Below are positions 29,957 to 41,650 of a stretch of DNA of 64,000 nt, piece by piece (within the stretch, counting starts at the first letter, position 1; each line of letters opens with the position of its first letter). Both the position numbers and the translations under genes were made by a program. This DNA is from Pelobates cultripes (Eukaryota > Chordata > Amphibia > Anura > Pelobatidae): positions 122,555,641 to 122,619,640 of the forward strand of contig OW240915.1 of the NCBI GenBank assembly GCA_933207985.1. Reading direction: 5' to 3'. The notes beneath the pieces are model-generated. The model did no database searches. It worked only from the letters and a program-made list of their open reading frames with translations, and was not told where the DNA came from.

Positions 29957-32279
29957 TGTAACGGACCGTTTCGCTCACAAGGGGATAAAAACCGTTTAGG
30001 CGATAATCCCCTTCCAGATAGACCAGCAGCTACTGCAATCACCAACCTTCCGAACTCCAAACTGCACGTATTCACCAACTCTCGAACAGCAGATACACAA
30101 ACCCTGGAAGCAGCCGAACAGGAAAAGCCCTACGAACAGCTTACACTCCTGGCAATCGGCATACAGTCAAATTCCCCCCCAAGAATGAGACAACACTTCA
30201 CTTTGAGGGTTAAGCAGGAACTCCTGATTTATTAACACAACAGGCTTATAAAGGATTCTCCCATGCAAGGGAGGGATTTACAGTATACCAATAGCATAAT
30301 GGTTACAACCCACAGACTCCCTCCCCTCAGATAACCAGTTAACATAATTAACATGTACATAGTTTTCCTCGAGTTTTGGATGTACCCCAAATACTTGGGG
30401 TACATCCACAAATCTAGCCCTAGTCTGGAGGAACAACATATGTGAAAATCAGCCCATTCGGATAAAGGGTTCGGGAGTTATGGGACTTTAAAGTTTTGAC
30501 CGACCGCATGGCAAAAGTATCCGAAAATAGTTCCACGTATTTTGGCCCTGCGGTCGGTCACAGAAAAGTGAACAAAACACATGAATGGCCTGGGTTATAG
30601 AGCTTGGGGAGGATTCGTATGAATCCCCTTGTTCTTGTGATCCTTTCTACCGAACGGCGGGCCGTTCGGTAGTTTCTGCACGAATTGCTGGAAGTCTGGA
30701 GGTCTCAGCGGTGTTTGCCTAGTCGAGTGTCCGATTTTAGTTCCAGACACCCAACGGCAAAACACCTCTGCTTGGGAGTTTAAGATGGCCACCGCCCCGT
30801 GTTCGTTTCCCGAATGGCGGCCACCCAGAGGACAAAGAACACATTACATAGACTGCCAATTACCCATTTGCAACATTGTTGCAAACGGTAATTGGAGGCA
30901 CACTTACTCCAGGGTGGTCTGGTTGTTCGGTAGTTTCACTCAGTATAATGAATGGAGTGATTCTACCGAACAATCAGGGGAATGCTGCATATACATAACA
31001 CTGTTTACCGAACACATAATATTAAATACCGCCTGAATGCAATCTGCTACACAGTTTTAAAGGGCATTATTCTAACAGTCATAATCTGTCCACGGATGGC
31101 CCTTAAAGGGCTAGTAGCAGCTGTAACGGATCACCTGGCACCCCGACTGGGTACCTCAGTTGAAGGAAGCTCCTAACGCTTCCTGAGGACTCCAAGCACT
31201 GCAGCAGACACCACAACCACCGAACCAGAGAAGCATATGAATGCTCTCAAGCATATGAATGTTGTATACAGCCAAAAAGGAAAAACCATGCGAATAGGTT
31301 TACACTTCTAGCAGTCAAACTGGAACAGCATACAATAAATCCTCCCCCAATAATGAGACGACACTTCACTTTGAGGGTTAAGCAGGAACTCCCTGTACTG
31401 TCACATACAGTCTCTTTTATTCCCAATCCACAAACATAGTACAGCCCACAGGGCGTTACAAAACAACCAATCAATCCGTACAATACAGCCAGACACTCCC
31501 ACACAAACTCCTCCCCTCTGCCTGTGATATGATTACTGAACACAATGGGTAATCTCATTATCACCGGCAGAGGAATACAGTTTTTACACAATATTTATAA
31601 CTTCTAAAATATACATGTCACAAACATAAAACATACATTTTCATAATCAATCCATTCAGGGGAACAACATATTAAAAAATGGCACGAATCAGACCAGGGG
31701 TTCAAAAGTTAAGGGAAAGTCCTTTGTGACTAAATGAAGCATGGCTTTCCGGCCCAAACCAGTTTCAGAGTCTTCTATCCTGGAGATTGAATTGAGAAGT
31801 AATTCAATTATCTCCCAGGACAGACACAAGACTCCATTATGCACATGGTGAGCACAAAGCATTAAAATATTATAAAATACACAAAGTCACATTTTATACA
31901 TAAAACACAGACATGTCACATATCCCCAGATAGCTGGGATCTGAGCGCACAAAACTACCGAATAGCGCTCAGATCATATTCACACAGTTCAATTGCCATG
32001 GAGCAGAAGTCTTTAACTATACGAATGGGCTCCATGGCATAGCTATCTGGGTTAATACCTTCACATAAAGTCTGGTCCATAGTCCAAAGGCAAGAGGCGG
32101 GCAAGCAGCCCCCTCCAAAGACACGTGGCGAGGCCGGTTTTGCCACAGCAGCAATATAAAATACCACATGCCCAAATATTGCATTCAAAAGTACAAATTC
32201 ACAAGGGGCCATAGTCAGCAGGTAGGAGGCGAGCAACCAGGCTTCTCCAGTGTACAGTGGCGAGGTTGGTTTCGCCACA
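29957..32279 (-). mobile_element. LTR B, antisense, containing LTR A1; TGCAC duplications
   Basis: Left end TGTAACGGACCG, right end GGTTTCGCCACA; TGCAC at 29952-29956 and 32280-32284. It is split at 31121/32148 by LTR A1. Without A1 it is about 1.3 kb. Read on the minus strand it starts TGTGGCGAAACC like the other LTRs of the window and has the R/U5-like motif (as its complement) near 30190. Confidence 0.85.
31122..32147 (-). mobile_element. LTR A1, antisense, nested in LTR B; GCAGC duplications
   Basis: TGTAACGGATCACC at the left, GGCCGGTTTTGCCACA at the right, flanked by GCAGC at 31117-31121 and 32148-32152. 1026 bp, no internal region. Same subfamily as A2 and A3 (shared opening TGTAACGGATCACCTGGC). 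Confidence 0.9.
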
Positions 32280-33379
32280 TGCACCCACCCTTATTATATA
32301 TCATTTTATTCAGGGGAAACAGGGCTTTCATTTAATATCAAATATTTAGCTATGAAACATAATTTATTATGAAACAAATGGGAGAAAATAAGATTTTTTT
32401 TACATTTTTTTTTGTTCTACATGACATTTTAACGGTCAATGTCATAATACTGTTTTCTTTTACTGTAATAAAATACACATATTTGTATTCAGCAAAGTCT
32501 CATGTGTAAAACAGTACCCCCTATGTACAGGTTTTATGGCATTTTGGGAAGTTACAGGGACAAATATAGCACGTTCTTTTGAAATTGAAATTCGCCAGAT
32601 TGGTTACGTTGCCTTTGGGACTTTATAGTAGCCCAGGAATGAAATTTACACCCATAATGGCATACCATTTGCAATAGTAGACAACCCAAGGTATTGCAAA
32701 TGGGGTATGTCCACTCTTTTTTAGTAGCCATTTGGCCACAAACACTGGCCAAAGTTAGCGTTAGTATTTGTTTGTGTGAAAAATGCAAAGAACGCCAATT
32801 TTGCCCTGTGTTTGTGACTAAGTGGCTACTAAAAAAGACTGGACATACCCCGTTTGCAATACCTTGGGTTGTCTACTATTGCAAATGGTATGCCATCATA
32901 GGGGTAATTTTCATTCTTGGGCTACCATAGGGTCTCAAAGGCAACGTAACCAATCTGGCGAATTTTAATGTGAAAAAAATGAAACGCAAGCCTTATATTT
33001 GACACTGTAACTTTTGAAAACACCATAAAACCTGTACATGAGGGGTACTGTTGTACTCGGGAGACTTCGCTGAACACAAATATTTGTGTTTCAAAACAGT
33101 AAAAAGTATCGCAGGAATAATATCGTCCGTGTAAGTGCAGTTTGTGGGTGAAAAATGCAAAAAACGTCACTTTTACTGGCGATATCATCGTTGTAATACA
33201 TTTTACTGTTTTGAAACACTAATATTTGTGTTCAGCAAAGTCCCCCGAGTGTCTTGGAAAGTTATAGGGTTAAATATAGTGCTAGCAAATTAAATTCCCT
33301 TTACTTTCGGCATGGGTTGTCAGGCAGGTCCCGCTAATTGTAATTAATTAAGATACCCAAATAAAATTATATAATATAA

Positions 33380-33408
33380 TTATTACATAAATATATATGT
33401 AGAATTAA

Positions 33409-33449
<41 letters not shown>

Positions 33450-33800
33450 GTATGTGAATATATATGTATATGTATATATAATTTTTTTAGATATTTTTAT
33501 TTATATATAGGTATATATATAGTGATATATACATATATATTTATGTATTTAGATATATATATTATTTCGTTCTACGTGTATATATTAATATCACAAAACA
33601 GAACAAAATAACACACATCTATATTTTTTTATTATTTTTTTTATTTTATTTTTTAACGTATTTAAATATTAAATTTTTTATATTATATATAAATATATAT
33701 ATAACAATAATTATATATATATATATATATATTTAATCAGTATCAGTCTACGTGTAATTTGATATTAATATATATATAATTATATATATTAATAGTAAAA
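33380..33800. repeat. AT-rich microsatellite tract in the TTAA element
   Basis: Long runs of (TA)n with interruptions; the same tract recurs at about 36840-37260 in the second duplication unit with small length differences. No other content. Confidence 0.9.
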
Positions 33801-34245
33801 TACAACTATACAGTGTACGTGTGTGTATGTATATGTGTATATATACTTAGATCATATATATAATATATATAAATATATATGATCTAAGTATATATTATTA
33901 TTTTTTTACACTGATTAACTTTTATTTATTTTATTTTCAGCCAGCAGGGGGACCACCTGTCATTACAGGCAGCCCCCCTGCTGGCAATACAGCAGCCAGC
34001 TATCCCGGCCATGTGATTGTGGGGTCCTCGCAAGGACCTCACTCTCACATGGCCAGGGGGCTTCCAGGGGGTTGGACGTGCTGCGGGGGGCTCCCTGGGA
34101 GTCCCCCCAACCGTGATCGCCGGCGTGGGATCGCCGGCGACCGGGTAAGTACAGAAAGACCGGAGGGCATACTATTACGCCCGGCGGCGTTTAGAGCCGC
34201 TTAAAATAGGGCGTGATAGTATGCCCTCCGGTCTTAAGTGGTTAA

Positions 34246-34581
34246 GAGCACACCCCAAATTTACTATTTAGCAGTTTAGCACCAAAACAATTAGAATTTT
34301 TACAACTGCGCTGTAACCGCAGTATTTGATGCATCTATTTGACTCTCAGATATGAAGAGCACGCCCCAAATTTACTATTTAGCAGTTTAGCACCAAAACA
34401 ATTAGAATTTTTACAACTGTGCTGTAACCGCAGTATTTGACGCATCTATTTGACTCTCCGATATAAGGAGCACACCCCAAATTTACTATTTAGCAGTTTA
34501 GCACCAAAACAATTAGAATTTTTACAACTGCGCTGTAACCGCACTATTTGACGCATCTATTTGACTCTCAGATATGAAGAG
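34246..34581. repeat. Satellite, three ~108-bp units (homogenised)
   Basis: Three nearly identical units with GAGCACRCCCCAAATTTACT and TATTTGAYGCATCTATTTGA. They are more alike than the units at 28965-29846. Ends at AAGAG, the target site of the A3-type LTR. Confidence 0.9.
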
Positions 34582-35607
34582 TGTAACGGATCACCTGGCA
34601 CCCCGACTGGGTACCTCCGTTGAAGAATGCTCCTAGCGCTTCCTGAGGACTCCAAGCACTGCAGCAGACACCACAACCACTGAACTGTAGGAGCATTTGA
34701 ATGCTCTCAAGCATATGAATGTTGTATACAGCCGAAAAGGAAAAACCATGCGAATAGGTTTACACTTCTAGCAGTCAAACTGGAACAGCATACAATAAAT
34801 CCTCCCCCAATAATGAGACGACACTTCACTTTAAGGGTTAAGCAGGAACTCCCTGTACTGTCACATACAGTCTCTTTTATTCACAATCCACAAACATAGT
34901 ACAGCCCACAGGGCGTTACAAAACAACCAATCAATCCGTACAATACAGCCAGACACTCCCACACAAACTCCTCCCCTCTGCCTGTGATATGATTACTGAA
35001 CACAATGGGTAATCTCATTATCACCGGCAGAGGAATACAGTTTTTACACAATATTTATAACTTCTAAAATATACATGTCACAAACATAAAACATACATTT
35101 TCATAATCAATCCATTCAGGGGAACAACATATTAAAAAATGGCACGAATCAGACCAGGGGTTCAAAAGTTAAGGGAAAGTCCTTTGTGACTAAATGAAGC
35201 ATGGCTTTCCGGCCCAAACCAGTTTCAGAGTCTTCTATCCTGGAGATTGAATTGAGAAATAATTCAATTATCTCCCAGGACAGACACAAGACTCCATTAT
35301 GCACATGGTGAGCACAAAGCATTAAAATATTATAAAATACACAAAGTCACATTTTATACATAAAACACAGACATGTCACATATCCCCAGATAGCTGGGAT
35401 CTGAGCGCACAAAACTACCGAATAGCGCTCAGATCATATTCACACAGTTCAATTGCCATGGAGCAGAAGTCTTTAACTATACGAATGGGCTCCATGGCAT
35501 AGCTATCTGGGTTAATACCTTCACATAAAGTCTGGTCCATAGTCCAAAGGCAAGAGGCGGGCAAGCAGCCCCCTCCAAAGACACGTGGCGAGGCCGGTTT
35601 TGCCACA
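34582..35607 (-). mobile_element. LTR A2, antisense: chimera of A3 (left) and A1 (right)
   Basis: Left flank AAGAG (as for A3), right flank GCAGC (as for A1); no matching duplication. Within the LTR, variants up to 34734 follow A3 (CCGTTGAAGAATGC, GAACTGTAGGAGCATTTG, CAGCCGAAAAGG) and variants from 34767 on follow A1 (CACTTCTAG, CAGGAACTCCCTGTACTGTC). Confidence 0.9.
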
Positions 35608-35739
35608 GCAGCAATATAAAATACCACATGCCCAAATATTGCATTCAAAAGTACAAATTCACAAGGGGCCATAGTCAGCAGGTAGGAGGCGAGCAACCAG
35701 GCTTCTCCAGTGTACAGTGGCGAGGTTGGTTTCGCCACA

Positions 35740-36870
35740 TGCACCCACCCTTATTATATATCATTTTATTCAGGGGAAACAGGGCTTTCATTTAATATCA
35801 AATATTTAGCTATGAAACATAATTTATTATGAAACAAATGGGAGAAAATAAGATTTTTTTTTAATTTTTTTTTGTTCTACATGACATTTTAACGGTCAAT
35901 GTCATAATACTGTTTTCTTTTACTGTAATAAAATACACATATTTGTATTCAGCAAAGTCTCATGTGTAAAACAGTACCCCCTATGTACAGGTTTTATGGC
36001 ATTTTGGGAAGTTACAGGGTCAAATATAGCACGTTCTTTTGAAATTGAAATTCGCCAGATTGGTTACGTTGCCTTTGGGACTTTATAGTAGCCCAGGAAT
36101 GAAATTTACACCCATAATGGCATACCATTTGCAATAGTAGACAACCCAAGGTATTGCAAATGGGGTATGTCCAGTCTTTTTTAGTAGCCATTTGGTCACA
36201 AACACTGGCCAAAGTTAGCGTTAGTATTTGTTTGTGTGTGAAAAATGCAAAAAACGCCAATTTTGGCCAGTGTTTGTGACTAAGTGGCTACTAAAAAAGA
36301 CTGGACATACCCTGTTTGCAATACCTTGGGTTGTCTACTATTGCAAATGGTATGCCATCATAGGGGTAATTTTCATTCTTGGGCTACCATAGGGTCTCAA
36401 AGGCAACGTAACCAATCTGGCGAATTTTAATGTGAAAAAAATGAAACGCAAGCCTTATATTTGACACTGTAACTTTTGAAAACACCATAAAACCTGTACA
36501 TGAGGGGTACTGTTGTACTCGGGAGACTTCGCTGAACACAAATATTTGTGTTTCAAAACAGTAAAAAGTATCGCAGCAATAATATCGTCCGTGTAAGTGC
36601 TGTTTGTGCGTGAAAAATGCAAAAAACGTCACTTTTACTGGCGATATCATCGTTGTAATACATTTTACTGTTTTGAAACACTAATATTTGTGTTCAGCAA
36701 AGTCCCCCGAGTGTCTTGGAAAGTTATAGGGTTAAATATAGTGCTAGCAAATTAAATTCCCTTTACTTTCGGCATGGGTTGTCAGGCAGGTCCCGCTAAT
36801 TGTAATTAATTAAGATACCCAAATAAAATTATATAATATAATTATTACATAAATATATATGTAGAATTAA

Positions 36871-36911
<41 letters not shown>

Positions 36912-37703
36912 GTATGTGAATATATATGTATATGTATATATAATTTTTTTAGATATTTTTATTTATATATAGGTATATATATAGTGATATATACATATAT
37001 ATTTATGTATTTAGATATATATATTATTTCGTTCTACGTGTATATATTAATATCACAAAACAGAACAAAATAACACACATCTATATTTTTTTATTATTTT
37101 TTTTATTTTATTTTTTAACGTATTTAAATATTAAATTTTTTTATATTATATATAAATATATATATAACAATAATATATATATATATATATATATTTAATC
37201 AGTATCAGTCTACGTGTAATTTGATATTAATATATATATAATTATATATATTAATAGTAAAATACAACTATACAGTGTACGTGTGTGTATGTATATGTGT
37301 ATATATACTTAGATCATATATATAATATATATAAATATATATGATCTAAGTATATATTATTATTTTTTTACACTGATTAACTTTTATTTATTTTATTTTC
37401 AGCCAGCAGGGGGACCACCTGTCATTACAGGCAGCCCCCCTGCTGGCAATACAGCAGCCAGCTATCCCGGCCATGTGATTGTGGGGTCCGCGCAAGGACC
37501 TCACTCTCACATGGCCAGGGGGCTTCCAGGGGGTTGGACGTGCTGCGGGGGGCTCCCTGGGAGTCCCCCCAACCGTGATCGCCGGCGTGGGATCGCCGGC
37601 AACCGGGTAAGTACAGGAAGACCGGAGGGCATACTATTACGCCCGGCGGCGTTTAGAGCCGCTTAAAATAGGGCGTGATAGTATGCCCTCCGGTCTTAAG
37701 TGG
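35740..37703. mobile_element. TTAA-type transposon, second copy of its right part
   Basis: Duplicate of 32280-34241 made by the tandem duplication; ends before TTAA at 37704-37707. Contains the AT microsatellite. No coding content. Confidence 0.85.
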
Positions 37704-37707
37704 TTAA

Positions 37708-38043
37708 GAGCACACCCCAAATTTACTATTTAGCAGTTTAGCACCAAAACAATTAGAATTTTTACAACTGCGCTGTAACCGCAGTATTTGATGCATCTAT
37801 TTGACTCTCAGATATGAAGAGCACGCCCCAAATTTACTATTTAGCAGTTTAGCACCAAAACAATTAGAAATTTTACAACTGTGCTGTAACCGCAGTATTT
37901 GACGCATCTATTTGACTCTCCGATATAAGGAGCACACCCCAAATTTACTATTTAGCAGTTTAGCACCAAAACAATTAGAATTTTTACAACTGCGCTGTAA
38001 CCGCACTATTTGACGCATCTATTTGACTCTCAGATATGAAGAG
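37708..38043. repeat. Satellite, three units (second duplication unit)
   Basis: Copy of 34246-34581; ends with AAGAG at 38039-38043, the left target duplication of LTR A3. Confidence 0.9.
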
Positions 38044-39058
38044 TGTAACGGATCACCTGGCACCCCGACTGGGTACCTCCGTTGAAGAATGCTCCTAGCG
38101 CTTCCTGAGGACTCCAAGCACTGCAGCAGACACCACAACCACTGAACTGTAGGAGCATTTGAATGCTCTCAAGCATATGAATGTTGTATACAGCCGAAAA
38201 GGAAAAACCATGCGAATAGGTTTACACTCCTAGCAGTCAAACTGGAACAGCATACAATAAATCCTCCCCTAATAATGAGACGACACTTCACTATGAGGGT
38301 TAAGCAGAAACTGACTGTACTGGCACATACAGCCTCTTTTATTCCCAATCCACAAACTTAGTACTGCCCACAGGGTTTTACAGAACAACCAATCAATCTG
38401 TACAATACACACAGACACTCCCACACAAAATCCTCCCCTCTGCCTGTAATACAATTACCTTACACAATGGGTAATCTAATTATCACAGACAGATAAATAC
38501 AGTTTCATAAAACACATCACAGGGACCCCAAAACATGCAATAACCCCATACAGTATATCCTTGGAACCGGGGGATCTGGGTGAACCACATATCCGAAATT
38601 CACCCAGATCCATTCAGTACTTTGGAAGAACAGTTTAATGCAGATTCTGCAGAACATATACAGGCTAAATGAAAAACAATCACTGTATAATGTGTCCCCT
38701 GCTGTATAGTCCAAAACCACTGCACAATGTCTCTGTGCACCAAATACTGGCGAGATGGCACCGTGTTGAAAAGTCCAAACAGTGTCTGTGAGTTAAAATG
38801 GCCGCCATCCATTGTTCTCACCATGTGCTTCATCCATTGTTCTCACCATGTGCCTCTGATACAGTAAATGGTGGCCACCCAGTAACTCCACAGTATGTCC
38901 CCAGATGGTTCTTAAAGGGCCAGCAGCAGCACAACACAAATCCATTATGCCCAAATCATGTCTTTAAAGGGCAATACATCCCAGGGGCCATAGTCACATG
39001 GCAGGAGGCTGGCAATCAGTCTTCTCCAATGCCCAGTGGCGAGGTCGGTTTCGCCACA
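38044..39058 (-). mobile_element. Solo LTR A3, antisense; AAGAG duplications
   Basis: TGTAACGGATCACC at the left, GTCGGTTTCGCCACA at the right, AAGAG on both sides (38039-38043, 39059-39063), inserted in the satellite. 1015 bp. It resembles A1 over its left part but differs markedly in the middle, so A1 and A3 are separate insertions. Confidence 0.9.
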
Positions 39059-39063
39059 AAGAG

Positions 39064-39395
39064 CACGCCCCAAATGTACTATTTAGCAGTTTAGCACCAA
39101 AACAATTAGAATTTTTACAACTGCGCTGTAACCGCAGTATTTGATGCTTCTATTAGACTCTCAGATATGAAGTGCACCCCACTAATGTACTTTTTAGCGG
39201 CCAAAAAATTTTAAGTGTTAAAACTGCAATGTGACAGCAGTATTCAATGCTTCTATTTGACTCTCAGATATGAAGTGCACATCCCACATGTACTATTTAG
39301 CACAAAAAAAATGACTTTTTAAAACTCCGGTGTAACCGCAGTATTTGACGCTTCTATTTGACTCTCAGATATGAAGTGCACCCCACTAATGTACT
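39064..39395. repeat. Satellite units, right remainder of the array
   Basis: Three units (TTGACTCTCAGATATGAAGTG near 39255 and 39357). The array ends where the DIRS-like element begins. Confidence 0.85.
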
Positions 39396-39664
39396 AGTTT
39401 GCAGAATTTTATAACATGACAGGAGGCTTCGTATTTGCTTAAGTCTCTCTTTACTAGAACTCCACAGCAGCACAGAAAAACAACCAATCAGAAAAAAGTT
39501 AGGTACTATAAAACTCCCCTCCCCGTGCATCATTTCCTCTTCCTTTGCTACTCTGCATCAGTACGGGTCAGAGTACCACTGCCTCCTGCTTCTAGTGGGT
39601 GGCTTTGGGTTTTATTATGATTTATTTATGATTTATATTAATTATGCTTAGTTTTTTAAGATTA

Positions 39665-39850
39665 CTGTGAGTTTCAATGTCAGTGTATATATCACAGCTT
39701 GCTGTGACTTTTGCTGACACTGTATATCACAGCTTGCTGTGAGTTTTGCTGACTGTATATCATAGATTGCTGTGAGTTTTGCTGCCAGTGTATATCACAG
39801 ATTGCTGTGAGTTTTGCTGCCAGTGTATATCACAGATTACTGTGAGTTAC
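39665..39850 (+). repeat. Minisatellite, ~38-45-bp units
   Basis: Four to five copies of a unit containing TATATCACAGMTTGCTGTGA and GTTTTGCTG. Confidence 0.85.
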
Positions 39851-39992
39851 AGGTATATATGAAACTCAGTTATACAGGCTCTGTACAGGGTGTATACAGA
39901 GCCAGTTGGCTAGTTAGCTCTAGGATTGATGTGCTTACAGTATATATATTCTGGTCCAGCTATGGAGTCTCAGATGAGACTACTCTGGTATG

Positions 39993-40080
39993 AATTCACT
40001 GTCCATGGCATTTCTTAAAAGCTAAGCAGATCTGGCTCTGGCTCAAACTGGTATGGGAGACCAGTCTATGCTGATACTAT
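39993..40080 (+). pseudogene. 5S rRNA-like fragment
   Basis: AAGCTAAGCAG (40019-40029) and TATGGGAGACC (40052-40062) match the box A and box C regions of vertebrate 5S rRNA, and the 22-base spacing between them is exactly that of the 5S gene. Flanking bases agree only loosely, so it is a degraded copy or a promoter co-opted by a repeat. It lies within the DIRS-like element. Confidence 0.55.
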
Positions 40081-40529
40081 TCTATTTTATCAGGTTCTAT
40101 GGGGAGATTCATTGAGTTGGCAATTGTTTAGCCCTGCTCCTGAAAGAGACCATTGGTACATTACCCTTCAGGTGGTATGATGATTATGATCTATAACAAG
40201 ATAAGAATCTCAAATAGATCTGTATGTTAATGTGCATACCAAGTCACAGTTTAAGGAATGTATCGCTCAGTATATCTTGATTTTATGGACACTATAAGCA
40301 CTGGAACAACTTCAGCTTATACCCAACACAGCTGGAATACCACTATTTTGCCTGCTGGACATTTAGGGACTGCCAGTCCCGGTTAAGGTTTATTCACACA
40401 GTATTACACTGTCTAAAAGGGTTGATGTCTAGGGTTCCTAGGTCACAGGATACCCTGAGGATTCACAGATATTTAGGGGACTCTGCCCAAACTCAGGGGT
40501 CCCCATGACTCATTTAATACGCAACCCAG

Positions 40530-40745
40530 TATTGGCCTGCTCTGACTGTGCCCCTTTGATTGGCCTACTCTGACTGTGCCCCTTTGATTGGCCTGCTATG
40601 CCTCTGCCCATTTGTTGGGCCTACTATGTCTCTGTGCCCACTTGATTGGCCTGCTAGTTCTGCGCCCATTTGATAGGCCTACTATGTCTGTGCCCTGTCT
40701 GGCCTGCTCTACCTGTGCCTATCGTTGGCCTGATCTATTTGTGCC
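40530..40745 (+). repeat. Minisatellite, ~33-38-bp units
   Basis: Six or so units of the form GGCCTGCTCTGACTGTGCCC with CTTTGATT. They produce a spurious open frame (40588-40923) that I do not count as a gene. Confidence 0.85.
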
Positions 40746-41151
40746 CGAACACCCTTTTGGCCACAGGTCTGAGGGAATATCACTGAGGAAAGCTCAATAC
40801 CCACTGTTGACATGGAGATGGGTAGGTATCCAGGCAAGCACTGCGGCCATACTATCCAAGAGGACATCAGGATACGGGCACCTAAATATGATTGGAAGGA
40901 TGAAGGCAAAAGCTTTGCCCTGAGCGGCAAAACTTTTATGAAGATTCCCGGGCACGCAACCACAGTTTACACCATCAGTCAAGGTGACATGAGATCCTGA
41001 GACCTTCATAGAGCAAACGGGCACTGCCTTGCTCGGGTAACAAGACTAGGGAAGGCCTACAACCTGGTCTGCAGATACTACACCGTGCGCATAGATCACA
41101 TGGAAAGACCAAAATCCTCAGTCGACTTGGGTTCTCTGGTCACTACAGGGT

Positions 41152-41475
41152 TTGGATATGGAGAGCCCTCCTTCTATACTCGATATCCCTCACGGGAACC
41201 GTCTTGGTTTGGGTTCTCGCAAACCTACCTATTCAACTACCATCAAGGAGACCTACTGTGTGAACCCTGTGTGTCCCCGGCTCCTACACGAACATCACAA
41301 GTCGGGATGCAAACTACCCCTGGAGTACTGCTCAGGATGTGTAGCAGTAATCGGATTATTTCACTCTCTCACTACAGCACGTGAGGGCTCTTCTTTGTTA
41401 TACAGGTCCCAATCACCATTGGATCCGGATATCTTATCACTCTTAGACAATGATATATCTGGATGTATATCTTAA
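41152..41475 (+). CDS. Unassigned 107-residue frame with a Cys/His cluster (possible DIRS Gag remnant)
   Basis: The frame has a Cys/His cluster CVNPVCPRLLHEHHKSGC followed by EYCSGC, spaced like a treble-clef or zinc-ribbon. DIRS Gag-like proteins carry a comparable CXnC...H...CX2C element, and the position within the DIRS-like element fits. I do not recognise it by sequence; it may be a chance frame. Confidence 0.3.
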   Translation: MDMESPPSILDIPHGNRLGLGSRKPTYSTTIKETYCVNPVCPRLLHEHHKSGCKLPLEYCSGCVAVIGLFHSLTTAREGSSLLYRSQSPLDPDILSLLDNDISGCIS

Positions 41476-41650
41476 CCCCGGTTTACGTTCCCATCCTTTT
41501 TAATATTTCCGGGATGCACAATCCCCAAAATAGTCGACCACCATTTCACCACACAAGTTCAGTTTGGGACCTTGATTGGACGTCCTTTGGGAGTCTTTTC
41601 TCTACCGCAGCCGTGGATTACACAGTCCATTTGGAATATTGGAACCACTT

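Larger units (their letters stand above)
29851..34241. mobile_element. TTAA-type DNA transposon inserted in the satellite
   Basis: TTAA at 29847-29850 and 34242-34245 flank inverted ends CCCCTTAAGGACGGAG and, at the right, the complement of CCACTTAAGACCGGAG. TTAA duplication fits the piggyBac and Kolobok superfamilies; no transposase is present. The satellite continues on both sides (GATAT before, GAGCAC after). Near the left end LTR B is inserted at TGCAC. Internal sequence includes 200-bp themes shared with the other copies and a long (AT) tract at 33400-33780. Confidence 0.75.
31122..38043. repeat. 3.46-kb tandem duplication (31122-34581 and 34582-38043)
   Basis: Both units contain an A-type LTR, the last ~130 bp of LTR B, the right two-thirds of the TTAA element and about 335 bp of satellite. 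They are almost identical; by eye about two dozen substitutions and a few small indels separate them (e.g. GGGACAAATAT/GGGTCAAATAT near 32561/36021). A third LTR (A3, 38044) begins where a third unit would. The cause is crossing-over between LTR A3 and LTR A1 (see findings). Confidence 0.9.

Noticed and set aside
31955..32284. 109-codon antisense frame repeated exactly at 35415-35744
   Set aside because: It lies wholly in LTR sequence and is duplicated only because the whole 3.46-kb unit is.
34013..34204. 63-codon frame (and 37475-37666) in a GC-rich island with hairpin
   Set aside because: It is the terminal hairpin part of the TTAA element (CCGGAGGGCATACTAT and its complement); no protein similarity seen.
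40588..40923. 111-codon frame with repeated leucine-rich units
   Set aside because: Starts inside a 33-38-bp minisatellite and lacks any domain.
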